The position numbers and the translations under genes were made by a program. Shown here in pieces: positions 1 through 8,327 of a stretch of DNA of 49,449 nt; position 1 is the first letter of the stretch, and every line of letters begins with the position of its first letter. Origin of the DNA: Holophagales bacterium (GTDB lineage: Bacteria; Acidobacteriota; Thermoanaerobaculia; Multivoradales; Multivoraceae); the NCBI GenBank assembly GCA_009837085.1, contig VXUF01000050.1:1-49449 (forward strand), written 5' to 3'. The notes beneath the pieces were generated by a model. It was not told where the DNA came from. It saw nothing but the letters and a program-made list of their open reading frames with translations, and did not search any database.

Positions 1-1
1 G

Positions 2-457
2 CTCCGCGTCAAGCTGAAGGCGGTCGAGCACGAAGTCGCGAAGGCGAACAGGTTCGCCGAGGTGGTCGCGTTGATCGTCGGCATGAACCTTATCTTCTCG
101 GTCGATTCGATCCTCACCGTCGTCGGCATGACGGACATCTTCGCGGTCATGGTCGGCTCGGTGCTGATCTCGGTGGCGTTGATGCTGGTCTTCGCCGGTC
201 CGATTTCGCGCTTCCTCAGTTCCAACCCCGAGTTCGAGATCCTCGGCCTGTTCGTCCTCCTGCTGATCGGCTTCGTGCTGATCCTCGAGGCGGGGCACAG
301 CGCGCACATGGTGGTCAATGGCTCCCCCACGCCGTACATCCCGCAGTGGATCGTCATCTTCATCCTGCTCCTGATGTTCGCGCTCGACCTCTACCAGAAC
401 TGGTGGGAGCGCAAGCGCGAGGTGGACACCGTGGCGCTTCACCGCCGGCGGAAGTAG
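2..457 (+). CDS. TerC-family integral membrane protein (5' end missing)
   Basis: The reading frame is open from the first bases of the window, so only the C-terminal 151 or so residues are present. The visible part starts with a charged stretch and then shows about four hydrophobic segments. The first carries 'LIFSVDSILTVVGM', which matches the conserved acidic membrane motif of TerC/YoaE/YkoY proteins (usually 'FSLDNV' or 'FAVDSI'). A second block, 'ILGLFVLLLIGFVLILE', is also typical. Family members are polytopic inner-membrane proteins linked to metal (manganese or calcium) export or metalation of secreted enzymes, and to tellurium resistance in some bacteria; the substrate here cannot be told. 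It ends in a basic tail. The next gene starts 108 bases later, so it need not share a transcript with the F420 genes. Confidence 0.8.
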   Translation, partial: LRVKLKAVEHEVAKANRFAEVVALIVGMNLIFSVDSILTVVGMTDIFAVMVGSVLISVALMLVFAGPISRFLSSNPEFEILGLFVLLLIGFVLILEAGHSAHMVVNGSPTPYIPQWIVIFILLLMFALDLYQNWWERKREVDTVALHRRRK

Positions 458-565
458 CTCGCGCCCTACCGGTAACCAGCGCCGGCCCGGTGTACGATCG
501 CCGCCCTCGCGTCCCTGGCCCGACTTCCGGCCGGTGGACGTTCACGAAGACCTGCCGGAATCCTC

Positions 566-1270
566 ATGTCCCACGATCCGCCCGACCCGAACGCCCTGCC
601 CACGCTCGCCATGCTCGGCGCCACCGGCGATCTCGGCGGCGGTCTCGCTCGACGGTGGGCGGCCGCCGGCTACACCATCGTCATCGGCTCCCGCTCGCGC
701 GAAAAAGGCGCCGGCTCGGCTGAGGACGTGAACGGACAGCTCCGAAGCCTCGGCCTGCCGCCGACAGTCCGGGGCACGGACAACCTGACCGCGGCGCGGG
801 AGGGCGACCTCGTCGTACTCACGGTGCCGTACGCGTTCCAGCGGGCAACACTGGAGGGCGTACGGGAAGCGCTCCAGGGCAAGATCCTGATCGACTGCAC
901 GGTGCCGCTCGTGCCGCCGAAGGTGGCGCGCGTGCAACTCCCCGACGAGGGCTGCGCCGCGAACATCGCTCAACAGGCAGTCGGCCCCGGCGTCCGCGTG
1001 GTCTCGGCCTTCCAGAACGTCGGCGCCGCGCACCTGCGCGAGGAGGACGCGGTCGATTGCGACGTCCTGGTCACGGGCGACGACCCTTCGGCGCGTGCCG
1101 AGGTCATCGAACTGATCGAGGCGCTCGGCATGAGGGGCTGGCACGCAGGGCCCCTCGACAACGCGGCCGCGGCCGAGGCGCTGACCTCCGTCCTCATCCA
1201 GTTGAACCGCAAGTACGGCATCGCCGGCGCAGGCCTCCGAATCACCGGCGAGGTCACCCGTACGCCCTGA
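566..1270 (+). CDS. npdG: NADPH-dependent F420 reductase
   Basis: Predicted to move hydride between NADP(H) and coenzyme F420 in the cytoplasm (F420:NADP oxidoreductase, NpdG/Fno family). The 234-residue protein has the Rossmann dinucleotide motif 'LGATGDLGGGLARR' near residues 18-31, followed by 'IVIGSRSREK', the Ser/Arg patch that binds the NADPH 2'-phosphate in this family. Length is close to the usual 210-230 residues. ATG start. It is the first gene of the F420 block and lies 91 bases before cofE. Its presence suggests F420H2 is made from NADPH in this organism, or that F420H2 can feed NADPH. A generic NAD-binding oxidoreductase is the alternative, but the context makes F420 reductase much more likely. 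Confidence 0.9.
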   Translation: MSHDPPDPNALPTLAMLGATGDLGGGLARRWAAAGYTIVIGSRSREKGAGSAEDVNGQLRSLGLPPTVRGTDNLTAAREGDLVVLTVPYAFQRATLEGVREALQGKILIDCTVPLVPPKVARVQLPDEGCAANIAQQAVGPGVRVVSAFQNVGAAHLREEDAVDCDVLVTGDDPSARAEVIELIEALGMRGWHAGPLDNAAAAEALTSVLIQLNRKYGIAGAGLRITGEVTRTP

Positions 1271-1361
1271 AGACGATCCGCGCGCGATCGCAGCGCGCGC
1301 CACGTTCGCCCCATGGAGGCGGGTAGCCTTCGGCCTCGAAGCGTCGGCGCCCTCCCACACC

Positions 1362-2123
1362 ATGCTGAACATCAAGTCCGTACCGGGCCTGCCCGAAGTC
1401 CAACCGGGCGACGACCTTGCCCCCCTGATCGCCGAAGCGATGCGTCAGGCGCGTCTCAAGTTGCGCCCCGGCGACGTGCTCGTCGTCGCGCAGAAGATCG
1501 TCTCCAAAGCGGAAGGCCGGGTCGTCGACCTGGCAAGCGTCGAGCCTCGGCCCGAAGCCGTCCGGCTGGCGGCAGAGAGCGACAAGGATCCACGCCTGGT
1601 CGAACTCGTCCTCCGGGAATCGACCGGGGTCCTGCGCACCGTACTCGGAGTCATCATCGTCGAGCACCGGCTCGGTCTCGTGCTGGCGAACGCGGGGATC
1701 GACCAGTCGAACCTGCGTCCCGGCGACGACCACGGACATGCGCTGCTCCTGCCGGAGGATCCGGATGCCTCGGCGGCGGCCCTGCGCGAAGCCCTGGCGG
1801 CGCACTTTCAGATCGAGCGCCTCGGCGTGATCGTCAACGACAGCGTCGGTCGCGCCTGGCGGCTGGGCACCGTCGGGCTCGCCATCGGCGTCGCCGGGAT
1901 GACGGCGCTCTGCGACCTGCGGGGTGATCGCGACCTGTTCGGGCGGGAACTCCTGGTCTCGGAAACCGGGATCGCCGACCAGGTCGCGAGCGCCGCCCAG
2001 ATTGTTCAGGGCGAGGGCGACGAGGGTACTCCGGTCGTGCGCGTCCGCGGCTTGGAGCGCCTCGGACCGGCCCAGACCGCACGCGACCTGCTGCGACCGC
2101 GCCACCAGGACCTGTTCCGGTGA
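1362..2123 (+). CDS. cofE: Coenzyme F420-0:L-glutamate ligase
   Basis: CofE adds the L-glutamate residues (the gamma-linked tail) to F420-0 using GTP in the methanogen enzyme. Family blocks are clear: 'GDVLVVAQKIVSKAEGR' near residue 40, 'GLVLANAGIDQSN', 'GRAWRLGTVGLAIGVAG' and 'VSETGIADQVASAAQIV'. At 253 residues it is a stand-alone ligase. It lacks the C-terminal FMN-binding nitroreductase-like domain that makes actinobacterial FbiB (about 450 residues) bifunctional, and that domain reduces dehydro-F420-0. The stop is followed 13 bases later by cofD, and a purine-rich GAAGGCAGG just past the stop can serve as the cofD ribosome binding site. Confidence 0.93.
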   Translation: MLNIKSVPGLPEVQPGDDLAPLIAEAMRQARLKLRPGDVLVVAQKIVSKAEGRVVDLASVEPRPEAVRLAAESDKDPRLVELVLRESTGVLRTVLGVIIVEHRLGLVLANAGIDQSNLRPGDDHGHALLLPEDPDASAAALREALAAHFQIERLGVIVNDSVGRAWRLGTVGLAIGVAGMTALCDLRGDRDLFGRELLVSETGIADQVASAAQIVQGEGDEGTPVVRVRGLERLGPAQTARDLLRPRHQDLFR

Positions 2124-2136
2124 AGGCAGGTCCTTG

Positions 2137-3150
2137 ATGACGGAAAGCCCCACCAGGCACTGCGTGGCCCTTTCCGGCGGCGTCGGCGGCGCCAAGCTGG
2201 CGCTCGGGCTGGCACGCGTGCTGCCAGGCGACTCGCTGACCGTCGTCTGCAACACCGCAGACGATTTCGACCACCTGGGTCTCCGGATCTGCCCGGACCT
2301 CGACACGGTGATGTACACCTTGGCCGGTATCTCGAACCGCGTGACCGGCTGGGGGCAGGCGCACGAGACCTGGTCCTTCCTGGAGGCGCTCTCCCACCTC
2401 GGCGGCGAGACATGGTTCCGGCTTGGCGACCGGGATCTGGCGACCCACGTGGAGCGAACGCGACGGCTCCGCGCCGGCGAGACCCTGACCGAGGTGACCG
2501 CCGCCCTTTGCCGGGCGCTCGGCATCGCCGCCCGGGTACTGCCGATGAGCGATGACCCGGTGCGCACGGTCGTACTGACGGAGACCGGCGAACTCAGCTT
2601 CCAGCACTACTTCGTGCGAGATGCCTGTGCACCGCCCATCTCCGGATTTCGCTTCGGGGGAGTCGACACGGCCCGGCCGTCGACCGCCTTCCTGGCGGCA
2701 CTGGAGGACGATGCGACCGCGGCAACCCTCGTCTGTCCCTCGAATCCCTTTGTCAGCATCGATCCGGTGCTGGCGCTCGAAGGCGTCGAAGCGGCCCTCC
2801 GCCGGACGGGAGTCCCCGTCGTCGCGGTCTCGCCGATCGTCGGCGGCGCGGCGATCAAGGGTCCCGCGGCCAAGATGATGGCGGAGCTCGGGATGCCGGT
2901 CACCGTGGTCGGGGTGGCCCGGCACTACCGGGAACGGGATCTGCTCGACGGCTTCGTGATCGATGACGCCGACGCCCGCCAGGCGACGGAGATCGAGGAT
3001 CTCGGTCTTCCCACCCTGGTGACCGGCACGGTGATGGAAACCCTGGCCGACCGTGAACGCCTGGCCAGGGAGACGATCGACTTCGCCCGCGGCCTCGACT
3101 CCCGGCGCGGCGACATCGCGGAAGCCGCGCCGCCGGACCAGTCCGCGTGA
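2137..3150 (+). CDS. cofD: 2-phospho-L-lactate transferase (F420-0 synthase)
   Basis: CofD/FbiA transfers the phospho-C3-acid moiety from the guanylyl-activated donor made by CofC onto Fo, giving F420-0 or a variant. The 337-residue protein starts with the family's 'ALSGGVGGAKLALGLARVL' and contains 'NTADDFDHLGLRICPDLDT', 'GDRDLATH', 'PSNPFVSIDPVL' and 'VSPIVGGAAIKGPAAKMM', all signature blocks. The frame is open further upstream, but this ATG gives the normal N-terminus and sits about 7 bases after a GGCAGG purine tract. The stop overlaps the GTG start of cofC (GTGA), so the two genes are probably translationally coupled. Confidence 0.94.
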   Translation: MTESPTRHCVALSGGVGGAKLALGLARVLPGDSLTVVCNTADDFDHLGLRICPDLDTVMYTLAGISNRVTGWGQAHETWSFLEALSHLGGETWFRLGDRDLATHVERTRRLRAGETLTEVTAALCRALGIAARVLPMSDDPVRTVVLTETGELSFQHYFVRDACAPPISGFRFGGVDTARPSTAFLAALEDDATAATLVCPSNPFVSIDPVLALEGVEAALRRTGVPVVAVSPIVGGAAIKGPAAKMMAELGMPVTVVGVARHYRERDLLDGFVIDDADARQATEIEDLGLPTLVTGTVMETLADRERLARETIDFARGLDSRRGDIAEAAPPDQSA

Positions 3151-3872
3151 CGGACCGCGGCCTCTGGGCGGTCCTGCCGGTCAAGGCCTGGTCGGAGGCC
3201 AAGCGGAGGCTGTCCCCCGTCCTTGGCGCCGGAGAACGGGAGGAACTGGCCCGCTCCATGCTCGACGATGTGCTCGCCGCCATCGCGGGCGTCCCCGGCA
3301 TAACGGGCACGCTGGCCGTGACCGCGGACGGCGTCGCCGCGACGTACCTCGAGGGCGCCGGATGCGAGGTCCTGTCCGAGCCCAGGCGAGGCCTGAACCG
3401 GGCGCTCGGCACGGCCTCGGACGAGCTCGGGCGCCGTGGCGCATCGACGATGCTTGTGCTGCCGATCGACCTGCCCCTGGTGACGGCGGCGGATCTGGAG
3501 GAACTCCGCGCCCGGCACCTCGACGATTGGAGAAGCAAGGGGAACGAACCCGCGCCGGGAGCGGCGGTGACCGTAGCGCCCGACCGCTTCCGTTCGGGGA
3601 CCAACGCTCTCGTCTGCTCGCCGCCGGGCTGCATCCCGTTCCGGTTCGGCGATGGGAGCTTCCATGCCCATCTGCGGGAAGCCAAGCGGGCGGGAGCGGC
3701 CCACTCCAGCATCGTCCTGGCGAACCTCGGACTCGACGTGGACCATCCGGACGACCTGGCCGAGTTGCTGCGACTCGACCGCTCCAGCCGGACCGGCCAG
3801 CTTCTGCGGAAGCTCGGCCTGCGTGGCCCCGGCCTGCCGAACCGGCCCGAGAACCCACGGAACCGGGACTGA
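3147..3872 (+). CDS. cofC: 2-phospho-L-lactate (or PEP/3-phosphoglycerate) guanylyltransferase
   Basis: CofC/FbiD activates a phosphorylated C3 acid with GTP for transfer by CofD. The N-terminal 'AVLPVKAWSEAKRRLSPVLG' is the nucleotide-binding start of the family and 'VLPIDLPLVTAADLEEL' is the metal-binding block. The C-terminal 'DVDHPDDLAEL' is also typical. At 241 residues it is somewhat longer than archaeal CofC. GTG start inside the cofD stop (GTGA). Substrate differs between lineages: 2-phospho-L-lactate in methanogens, phosphoenolpyruvate in mycobacteria, 3-phospho-D-glycerate in some proteobacteria. I cannot assign it from sequence by eye. Confidence 0.9.
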   Translation: MTDRGLWAVLPVKAWSEAKRRLSPVLGAGEREELARSMLDDVLAAIAGVPGITGTLAVTADGVAATYLEGAGCEVLSEPRRGLNRALGTASDELGRRGASTMLVLPIDLPLVTAADLEELRARHLDDWRSKGNEPAPGAAVTVAPDRFRSGTNALVCSPPGCIPFRFGDGSFHAHLREAKRAGAAHSSIVLANLGLDVDHPDDLAELLRLDRSSRTGQLLRKLGLRGPGLPNRPENPRNRD

Positions 3873-3924
3873 TACCGTTCGCTATTCCCCGGCGGCGGGT
3901 TTGGCGCCCACCGCTGAGATCGCC

Positions 3925-6444
3925 ATGTCCCCTCCGCTCAGCGCCTTTCTGGACCGTCGCCCGACCCCCAACGAGGCCCGTGCGCTTGCCCGCATCGAGC
4001 CCGGCGACGGCCTCGAACGCTTGATCGAGACCGCCGGGGAGTTGCGAGACCGGGGCCACGGCGACATCGTCTCCTACTCGCGCAAGGTCTTCCTGCCGCT
4101 CACGCACCTGTGCCGCGACATCTGCCACTACTGCGTCTTCGCCCGTGCCCCAAAGAAGGGCGAGGCGGCCTACATGCCGCTCGACGCCGTGCTGAGCCAG
4201 GCCCGCCTCGCCGCCCGCGCCGGCTGCAAGGAGGCGCTGTTCACACTCGGCGACAAGCCGGAGCTGCGGTACAAGGCCGCCCGCGAGGGTCTCGCGGAAC
4301 TCGGCCACGACACGACACTGTCCTACCTGCGGGAAGCGGCGGAGCGGGTGCTGGTCGAGACCGGACTCCTGCCCCACCTCAACCCGGGGCTCATGACCGC
4401 CGCGGACATCGAGCATCTTCGACCCGTGGCGCCCTCCATGGGCATCATGCTCGAGAGCGTCTCCATGCGGCTGCACGAGAAGGGCCAGGCCCACTACGGC
4501 TGCCCGGACAAGGTGCCCTCGCGACGCCTCGAGACGCTGCGGCTCGCCGGCGAAGCGCGGGTGCCCTTCACTTCCGGCATCCTGATCGGGATCGGCGAGA
4601 CCCGCGAGGAACGGATCGACGCCCTGCTCGCCCTGCGCGATCTTCACGACGAGTACGGTCACATCCAGGAGGTCATCGTCCAGAACTTCCGCGCCAAGCC
4701 GGAGACCCGGATGGCCGACGCGCCCGAGCCGACGCTCGAGGACCTGCTGTGGACGATCGCGGCGGCGCGACTGGTGCTCGGGCCGGAGATGCACATCCAG
4801 GCGCCGCCCAACCTGAGCCCCGGTGTGCTGCCGCAGCTTGTGGCAGCCGGCATTGACGACTGGGGCGGCGTGTCGCCGGTGACTCCCGACTTCGTCAACC
4901 CCGAGGCGCCCTGGCCGCACCTGGAACGCCTCGAGGAAGAGACGGCCGCCGCCGGCAAGACGCTGGTCGAGCGGCTGACCGTCTATCCCGAGTGGGCACT
5001 CGGCGGAGAAACCTGGCTCGACAACGCTCGCGGCCAGGGCCGGGAGATGCGCCGCCTGGGCGGCGTGCGCACCGCGGTGCTCCAGCGGATCGACGCCACC
5101 GGGCTGCCGCGCACCGACGACTGGTCGCCGGGTGAAGAGACGCCTCCTCCCCACGACATTCTGGAAGCGGTCGCCGCGCGGCCGGCCGCCAACGGCAATG
5201 GCAACGGCCACGCCGCGGCCTCGCCGGCGGTCCGGGTTCTGCTCGACCGGGCCCGCGCGGGCCAGGACCTCACCGAGGATCAGATCGCCACCCTGTTCGA
5301 GGTTCGTGGCGGCGACTTCTCCGCCGTCTGCGCCGCCGCCGATGCGATCCGCCGCGAAGTGAACGGCGACACCGTGACCTACGTCGTCAACCGGAACATC
5401 AACTACACGAACGTCTGCTACTTCAAGTGCCAGTTCTGCGCCTTCTCCAAGGGCAAGCTGAGCGAGAACCTGCGCGGCAAGCCGTACGACCTGGAACTCG
5501 AGGAGGTCATGCGCCGAACCGTCGAGGCCTGGCAGCGGGGCGCGACGGAAGTCTGCATGCAGGGCGGCATCCACCCCGACTACACCGGCGAGACCTACCT
5601 GGGCATCTGCCGGGCGGTCAAGGAGGCAGTGCCCGAGATCCACGTCCACGCCTTCTCGCGGCTCGAGTTCTGGCTGGGGGCGGGGTCGGTATTGATGCAG
5701 CTTGGCGACTACCTGCTACGGCTGCGGGCGGCGGGGCTCGGCACCCTGCCGGGGACCGCCGCCGAGATCCTGGACGACGAGGTCCGGGCGGTCATCTGTC
5801 CCGACAAGCTGAACACGGACCAGTGGCTCGAGGTCATGGAAACGGCCCACGGCGTCGGCTACCGGACGACCGCGACGATCATGTACGGCCATGTCGAAGG
5901 CCCCCGCAACTGGGCGCGTCACCTGCTCCGGCTGCGTGACCTGCAGAAGCGGACCGGTGGCTTCACCGAGTTCGTGCCGTTGCCGTTCGTCCACATGGAG
6001 GCGCCGCTCTACCTGAAGGGACGCGCCCGCAAGGGACCGACCTTCCGCGAGGCTGTGCTGATGCACGCGGTCGCCCGCCTGGCGCTCCATCCCTGGTTCG
6101 AGAACGTCCAGGCCTCCTGGGTCAAGATGGGACCGCAGGGGGTCAGGGCCTGCCTCGATGCCGGAGTGAACGACCTGGGCGGCACCCTGATGAACGAGAG
6201 CATCACCCGGGCCGCGGGCGCGGCCCACGGACAGGAGCTGTCTCCCGCCGAGATGGAGCAGCTCATCAGCGACGCCGGCCGCATCCCGAAGCAGCGGACG
6301 ACTGCCTACGGCACGCCGCCCCCGGAGCGCGTCGAGGCGTCCTTCCAGGCCGCGGAGCTGGCCGCCGTGTTGAACAACCCGGCCCACCGCTACGAGCGCG
6401 AGGGGCCGCTGCGCCTCGTCCGCCCCGGCCTGGACGGCTCCTGA
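3925..6444 (+). CDS. fbiC: Fo synthase, fused CofG-CofH radical SAM enzyme
   Basis: Makes the deazaflavin chromophore Fo (7,8-didemethyl-8-hydroxy-5-deazariboflavin) from tyrosine and 5-amino-6-ribitylaminouracil. The 839-residue protein joins two radical-SAM halves. The N-terminal CofG half has the [4Fe-4S] motif CRDICHYC (Cys63, 67, 70), and the C-terminal CofH half has CYFKCQFC (Cys498, 502, 505). A low-complexity linker 'AANGNGNGHAAAS' near residues 420-432 separates them. Size matches mycobacterial FbiC (about 856). The frame is open upstream to 3652 inside cofC, but this ATG gives a family-like N-terminus; its ribosome binding site is weak. In archaea and cyanobacteria the two halves are separate genes. 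The gap to cofC is 52 bases. Confidence 0.95.
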   Translation: MSPPLSAFLDRRPTPNEARALARIEPGDGLERLIETAGELRDRGHGDIVSYSRKVFLPLTHLCRDICHYCVFARAPKKGEAAYMPLDAVLSQARLAARAGCKEALFTLGDKPELRYKAAREGLAELGHDTTLSYLREAAERVLVETGLLPHLNPGLMTAADIEHLRPVAPSMGIMLESVSMRLHEKGQAHYGCPDKVPSRRLETLRLAGEARVPFTSGILIGIGETREERIDALLALRDLHDEYGHIQEVIVQNFRAKPETRMADAPEPTLEDLLWTIAAARLVLGPEMHIQAPPNLSPGVLPQLVAAGIDDWGGVSPVTPDFVNPEAPWPHLERLEEETAAAGKTLVERLTVYPEWALGGETWLDNARGQGREMRRLGGVRTAVLQRIDATGLPRTDDWSPGEETPPPHDILEAVAARPAANGNGNGHAAASPAVRVLLDRARAGQDLTEDQIATLFEVRGGDFSAVCAAADAIRREVNGDTVTYVVNRNINYTNVCYFKCQFCAFSKGKLSENLRGKPYDLELEEVMRRTVEAWQRGATEVCMQGGIHPDYTGETYLGICRAVKEAVPEIHVHAFSRLEFWLGAGSVLMQLGDYLLRLRAAGLGTLPGTAAEILDDEVRAVICPDKLNTDQWLEVMETAHGVGYRTTATIMYGHVEGPRNWARHLLRLRDLQKRTGGFTEFVPLPFVHMEAPLYLKGRARKGPTFREAVLMHAVARLALHPWFENVQASWVKMGPQGVRACLDAGVNDLGGTLMNESITRAAGAAHGQELSPAEMEQLISDAGRIPKQRTTAYGTPPPERVEASFQAAELAAVLNNPAHRYEREGPLRLVRPGLDGS

Positions 6445-6481
6445 CCCGGCAACCCGGCACCATCCCTGGCCTCGGCGGCGC

Positions 6482-7171
6482 ATGAACGAAGAGACGTCCC
6501 ACTCCGTTCGCCGCCACCTGCGCATAGCCGTCGACGAGTACGACACGGCCATTCGCCAGTTCATCCCGGGTTACGAGGAAATGCTCGCGGAGGCCGCGCG
6601 TGCACTGCGACCGGCAGACCCGGGCCTGATCATCGATCTAGGGGCCGGCACCGGGGCCCTCTCCGAGGCGATTCTCGACTCCGTGGGCGACGCCGTCCTG
6701 GAGCTGATCGACGTCGACCCCGAGATGCTGAATCAGGCACGCACGCGTCTCGCCCGGTTCGGCGCCCGCGCCCGCTTCACGGAAGGCTCCTTCCTCGAAC
6801 CGCTGCCCCGCTGCAGGGGCGCCGCCGCGTCGCTCGCCCTCCATCACATTCCGGCGATGGACGCGAAGCAGGAACTGTACGGGCGCGTCTTCGAGGCCCT
6901 CGAACCAGGTGGCATCTTCGTCAACGCCGACGCCACCATGCCCCGCGAGCCGGCCGCCCGGGAGGCGACCTGGCGCGGCTGGGCCGACCACCTCGTCTCC
7001 CACGGCATCGATGAGCAGCGCGCCTTCGAACACTTCGAGGAGTGGTCGGAGGAGGACACCTACTTCCCCCTCGAGGACGAACTGGCCGCCGTCGCGTCGG
7101 CCGGCTTCGCCGCCGAGTGCGTCTGGCACGAGGTCGGGATCACGGTCGTGGTGGGCCGCAAGCCCGGCTGA
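6482..7171 (+). CDS. Class I SAM-dependent methyltransferase, F420 cluster associated
   Basis: A 229-residue soluble Rossmann-fold methyltransferase. Motif I 'LIIDLGAGTGALSEAIL' lies near residues 49-65, an acidic strand end 'LELIDVDPEML' follows as motif II, and 'ALHHIPAMDAKQELYGRVFEAL' with 'LEPGGIFVNAD' is the usual motif IV/post-motif region. Nothing in the sequence reveals the substrate. It starts 37 bases after fbiC in the same direction and ends 12 bases before a convergent F420-dependent oxidoreductase, so it is the last gene of the F420 block. It might methylate an F420-related compound or an unrelated small molecule; this is inference from position only. Confidence 0.85.
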   Translation: MNEETSHSVRRHLRIAVDEYDTAIRQFIPGYEEMLAEAARALRPADPGLIIDLGAGTGALSEAILDSVGDAVLELIDVDPEMLNQARTRLARFGARARFTEGSFLEPLPRCRGAAASLALHHIPAMDAKQELYGRVFEALEPGGIFVNADATMPREPAAREATWRGWADHLVSHGIDEQRAFEHFEEWSEEDTYFPLEDELAAVASAGFAAECVWHEVGITVVVGRKPG

Positions 7172-7183
7172 GCGTCGGAAGCG

Positions 7184-8224
7184 CTACAGAACCGCCTCCG
7201 CGATCGCCTCCAGCGCCTCCGGTTGCCGGCAGCCGAGCAGCAGCGACGCGACCTGGCCGTTGCTCCCCGCCTCCTTCCAGGCCGCCAGCCGGTCGACGAT
7301 TCGTTCCCTGGGGCCGACCAGGGCGACATCGTCGACCAGGGCGTCGGGCACGGCGCCGACCGCCTCGCTCTTCTTGCCGCCGAGGAAGTTGTCCTGGATC
7401 GCCCTCGCCTCGTCGGGATACCCGAGACGCCTGGCGTAGTCGTTGTAGAAGTTCTTGTCCCGCGCCCCCATGCCGCCGATGTACAGGGCCATGCTCTGCT
7501 TGACGGGCGTGCGGCACTGCTCCACGTCGTTGCCCATGACGACGGTGACGAAGGGCATGACCTTGAAGTCGTCCAGGCTCTTGCCGTTGCCGGCCCTGGC
7601 GAAGCCACGCTCCAGCGAGTCCTCGAGCAGGTCGTAGCGCTCGGGGTTCATCCAGATCGGGAAGACGCCGTCCGCGACCTCGGCGCTGCACTCCAGTCCG
7701 TTCGGGCTGATCGAGGCGGTGTAGATCGGGATGGAGGTGTCCGCCGCCAGGATGCTCTTGAGCGGCTTGCCGAGGCCCGTCCCGTCCTCGCCGCGGTAGG
7801 GCAACTGGTAGTGGTAGCCCTCATGAGTGACCGGCTCCTCGCGGGCGAAGACCCTGCGCATGATCTCGATGTACTCCTTCGTCCGCGTCAACGGCCGGCC
7901 GTAGGCGACCCCGTGCCAGCCTTCGATGACCTGCGGGCCGGATGGCCCGAGACCGACCAGGAAGCGACCGCCGGAGAGCTGGTTCAGGGTCATGGCGGTC
8001 ATCGCGGTCATCGCCGGGCTGCGGGCCGGCATCTGCATGATCGCCGTGCCGACCTTGATCTTCTCCGTCTGAGCGAGAACCCACGCCGCCGTCGAGACCG
8101 CGTCCGAGCCGTACGCCTCCGCGGTCCAGACCGACGCGAAGCCGGCGCGCTCCGCCTGCCGGATGCGATCGATGTCGATGGTGATCTGGCTGCCGAACGC
8201 GCCCGCGAGCAGTCCTAGTTCCAT
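7184..8224 (-). CDS. LLM-class F420-dependent oxidoreductase
   Basis: A 346-residue luciferase-like (LLM) TIM-barrel oxidoreductase. It opens with 'MELGLLAGAFGSQI' and contains 'AERAGFASVWTAEAYGSDA', 'VGTAIMQMPARSPAMTAMTA' and 'GGRFLVGLGPSGPQVIEGWHG'. These blocks resemble the mycobacterial Rv3520c-type branch and methylene-tetrahydromethanopterin reductase-like enzymes, which use F420 rather than FMN. The substrate is unknown. It converges on the F420 biosynthesis block with a 12-base gap, which supports F420 as cofactor. The ATG start is 103 bases from the divergent gene at 8328, and this short gap holds a direct repeat that could regulate either gene. Confidence 0.87.
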   Translation of the reverse strand: MELGLLAGAFGSQITIDIDRIRQAERAGFASVWTAEAYGSDAVSTAAWVLAQTEKIKVGTAIMQMPARSPAMTAMTAMTLNQLSGGRFLVGLGPSGPQVIEGWHGVAYGRPLTRTKEYIEIMRRVFAREEPVTHEGYHYQLPYRGEDGTGLGKPLKSILAADTSIPIYTASISPNGLECSAEVADGVFPIWMNPERYDLLEDSLERGFARAGNGKSLDDFKVMPFVTVVMGNDVEQCRTPVKQSMALYIGGMGARDKNFYNDYARRLGYPDEARAIQDNFLGGKKSEAVGAVPDALVDDVALVGPRERIVDRLAAWKEAGSNGQVASLLLGCRQPEALEAIAEAVL

Positions 8225-8287
8225 GGTCCGTTTCTCCTCGTGCCGGGTCTCTTTCTAGTGCCTCAAGCGAAAACGGGCGCGAGGCTA

Positions 8288-8312
8288 GCAGGTCGGACCT
8301 GGCAGGTCGGAC
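8288..8312. repeat. Direct repeat of GCAGGTCGGAC in a divergent promoter region
   Basis: The 11-base unit GCAGGTCGGAC occurs at 8288-8298 and again at 8302-8312, a 14-base period. It lies in the 103-base gap between the divergent LLM oxidoreductase (start 8224) and the DUF4230-like gene (start 8328). A TAGACT box at 8314-8319, nine bases before the ATG at 8328, resembles a -10 element. The repeat could be an operator for a regulator bound on one face of the helix, or chance duplication. Confidence 0.45.
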
Positions 8313-8327
8313 ATAGACTGCACGCCG

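Noticed and set aside
3181..5649. 822-residue open frame on the minus strand across cofC and fbiC
   Set aside because: It lies opposite genes with clear family motifs, has no recognisable domains and a composition typical of antisense frames in GC-rich DNA.
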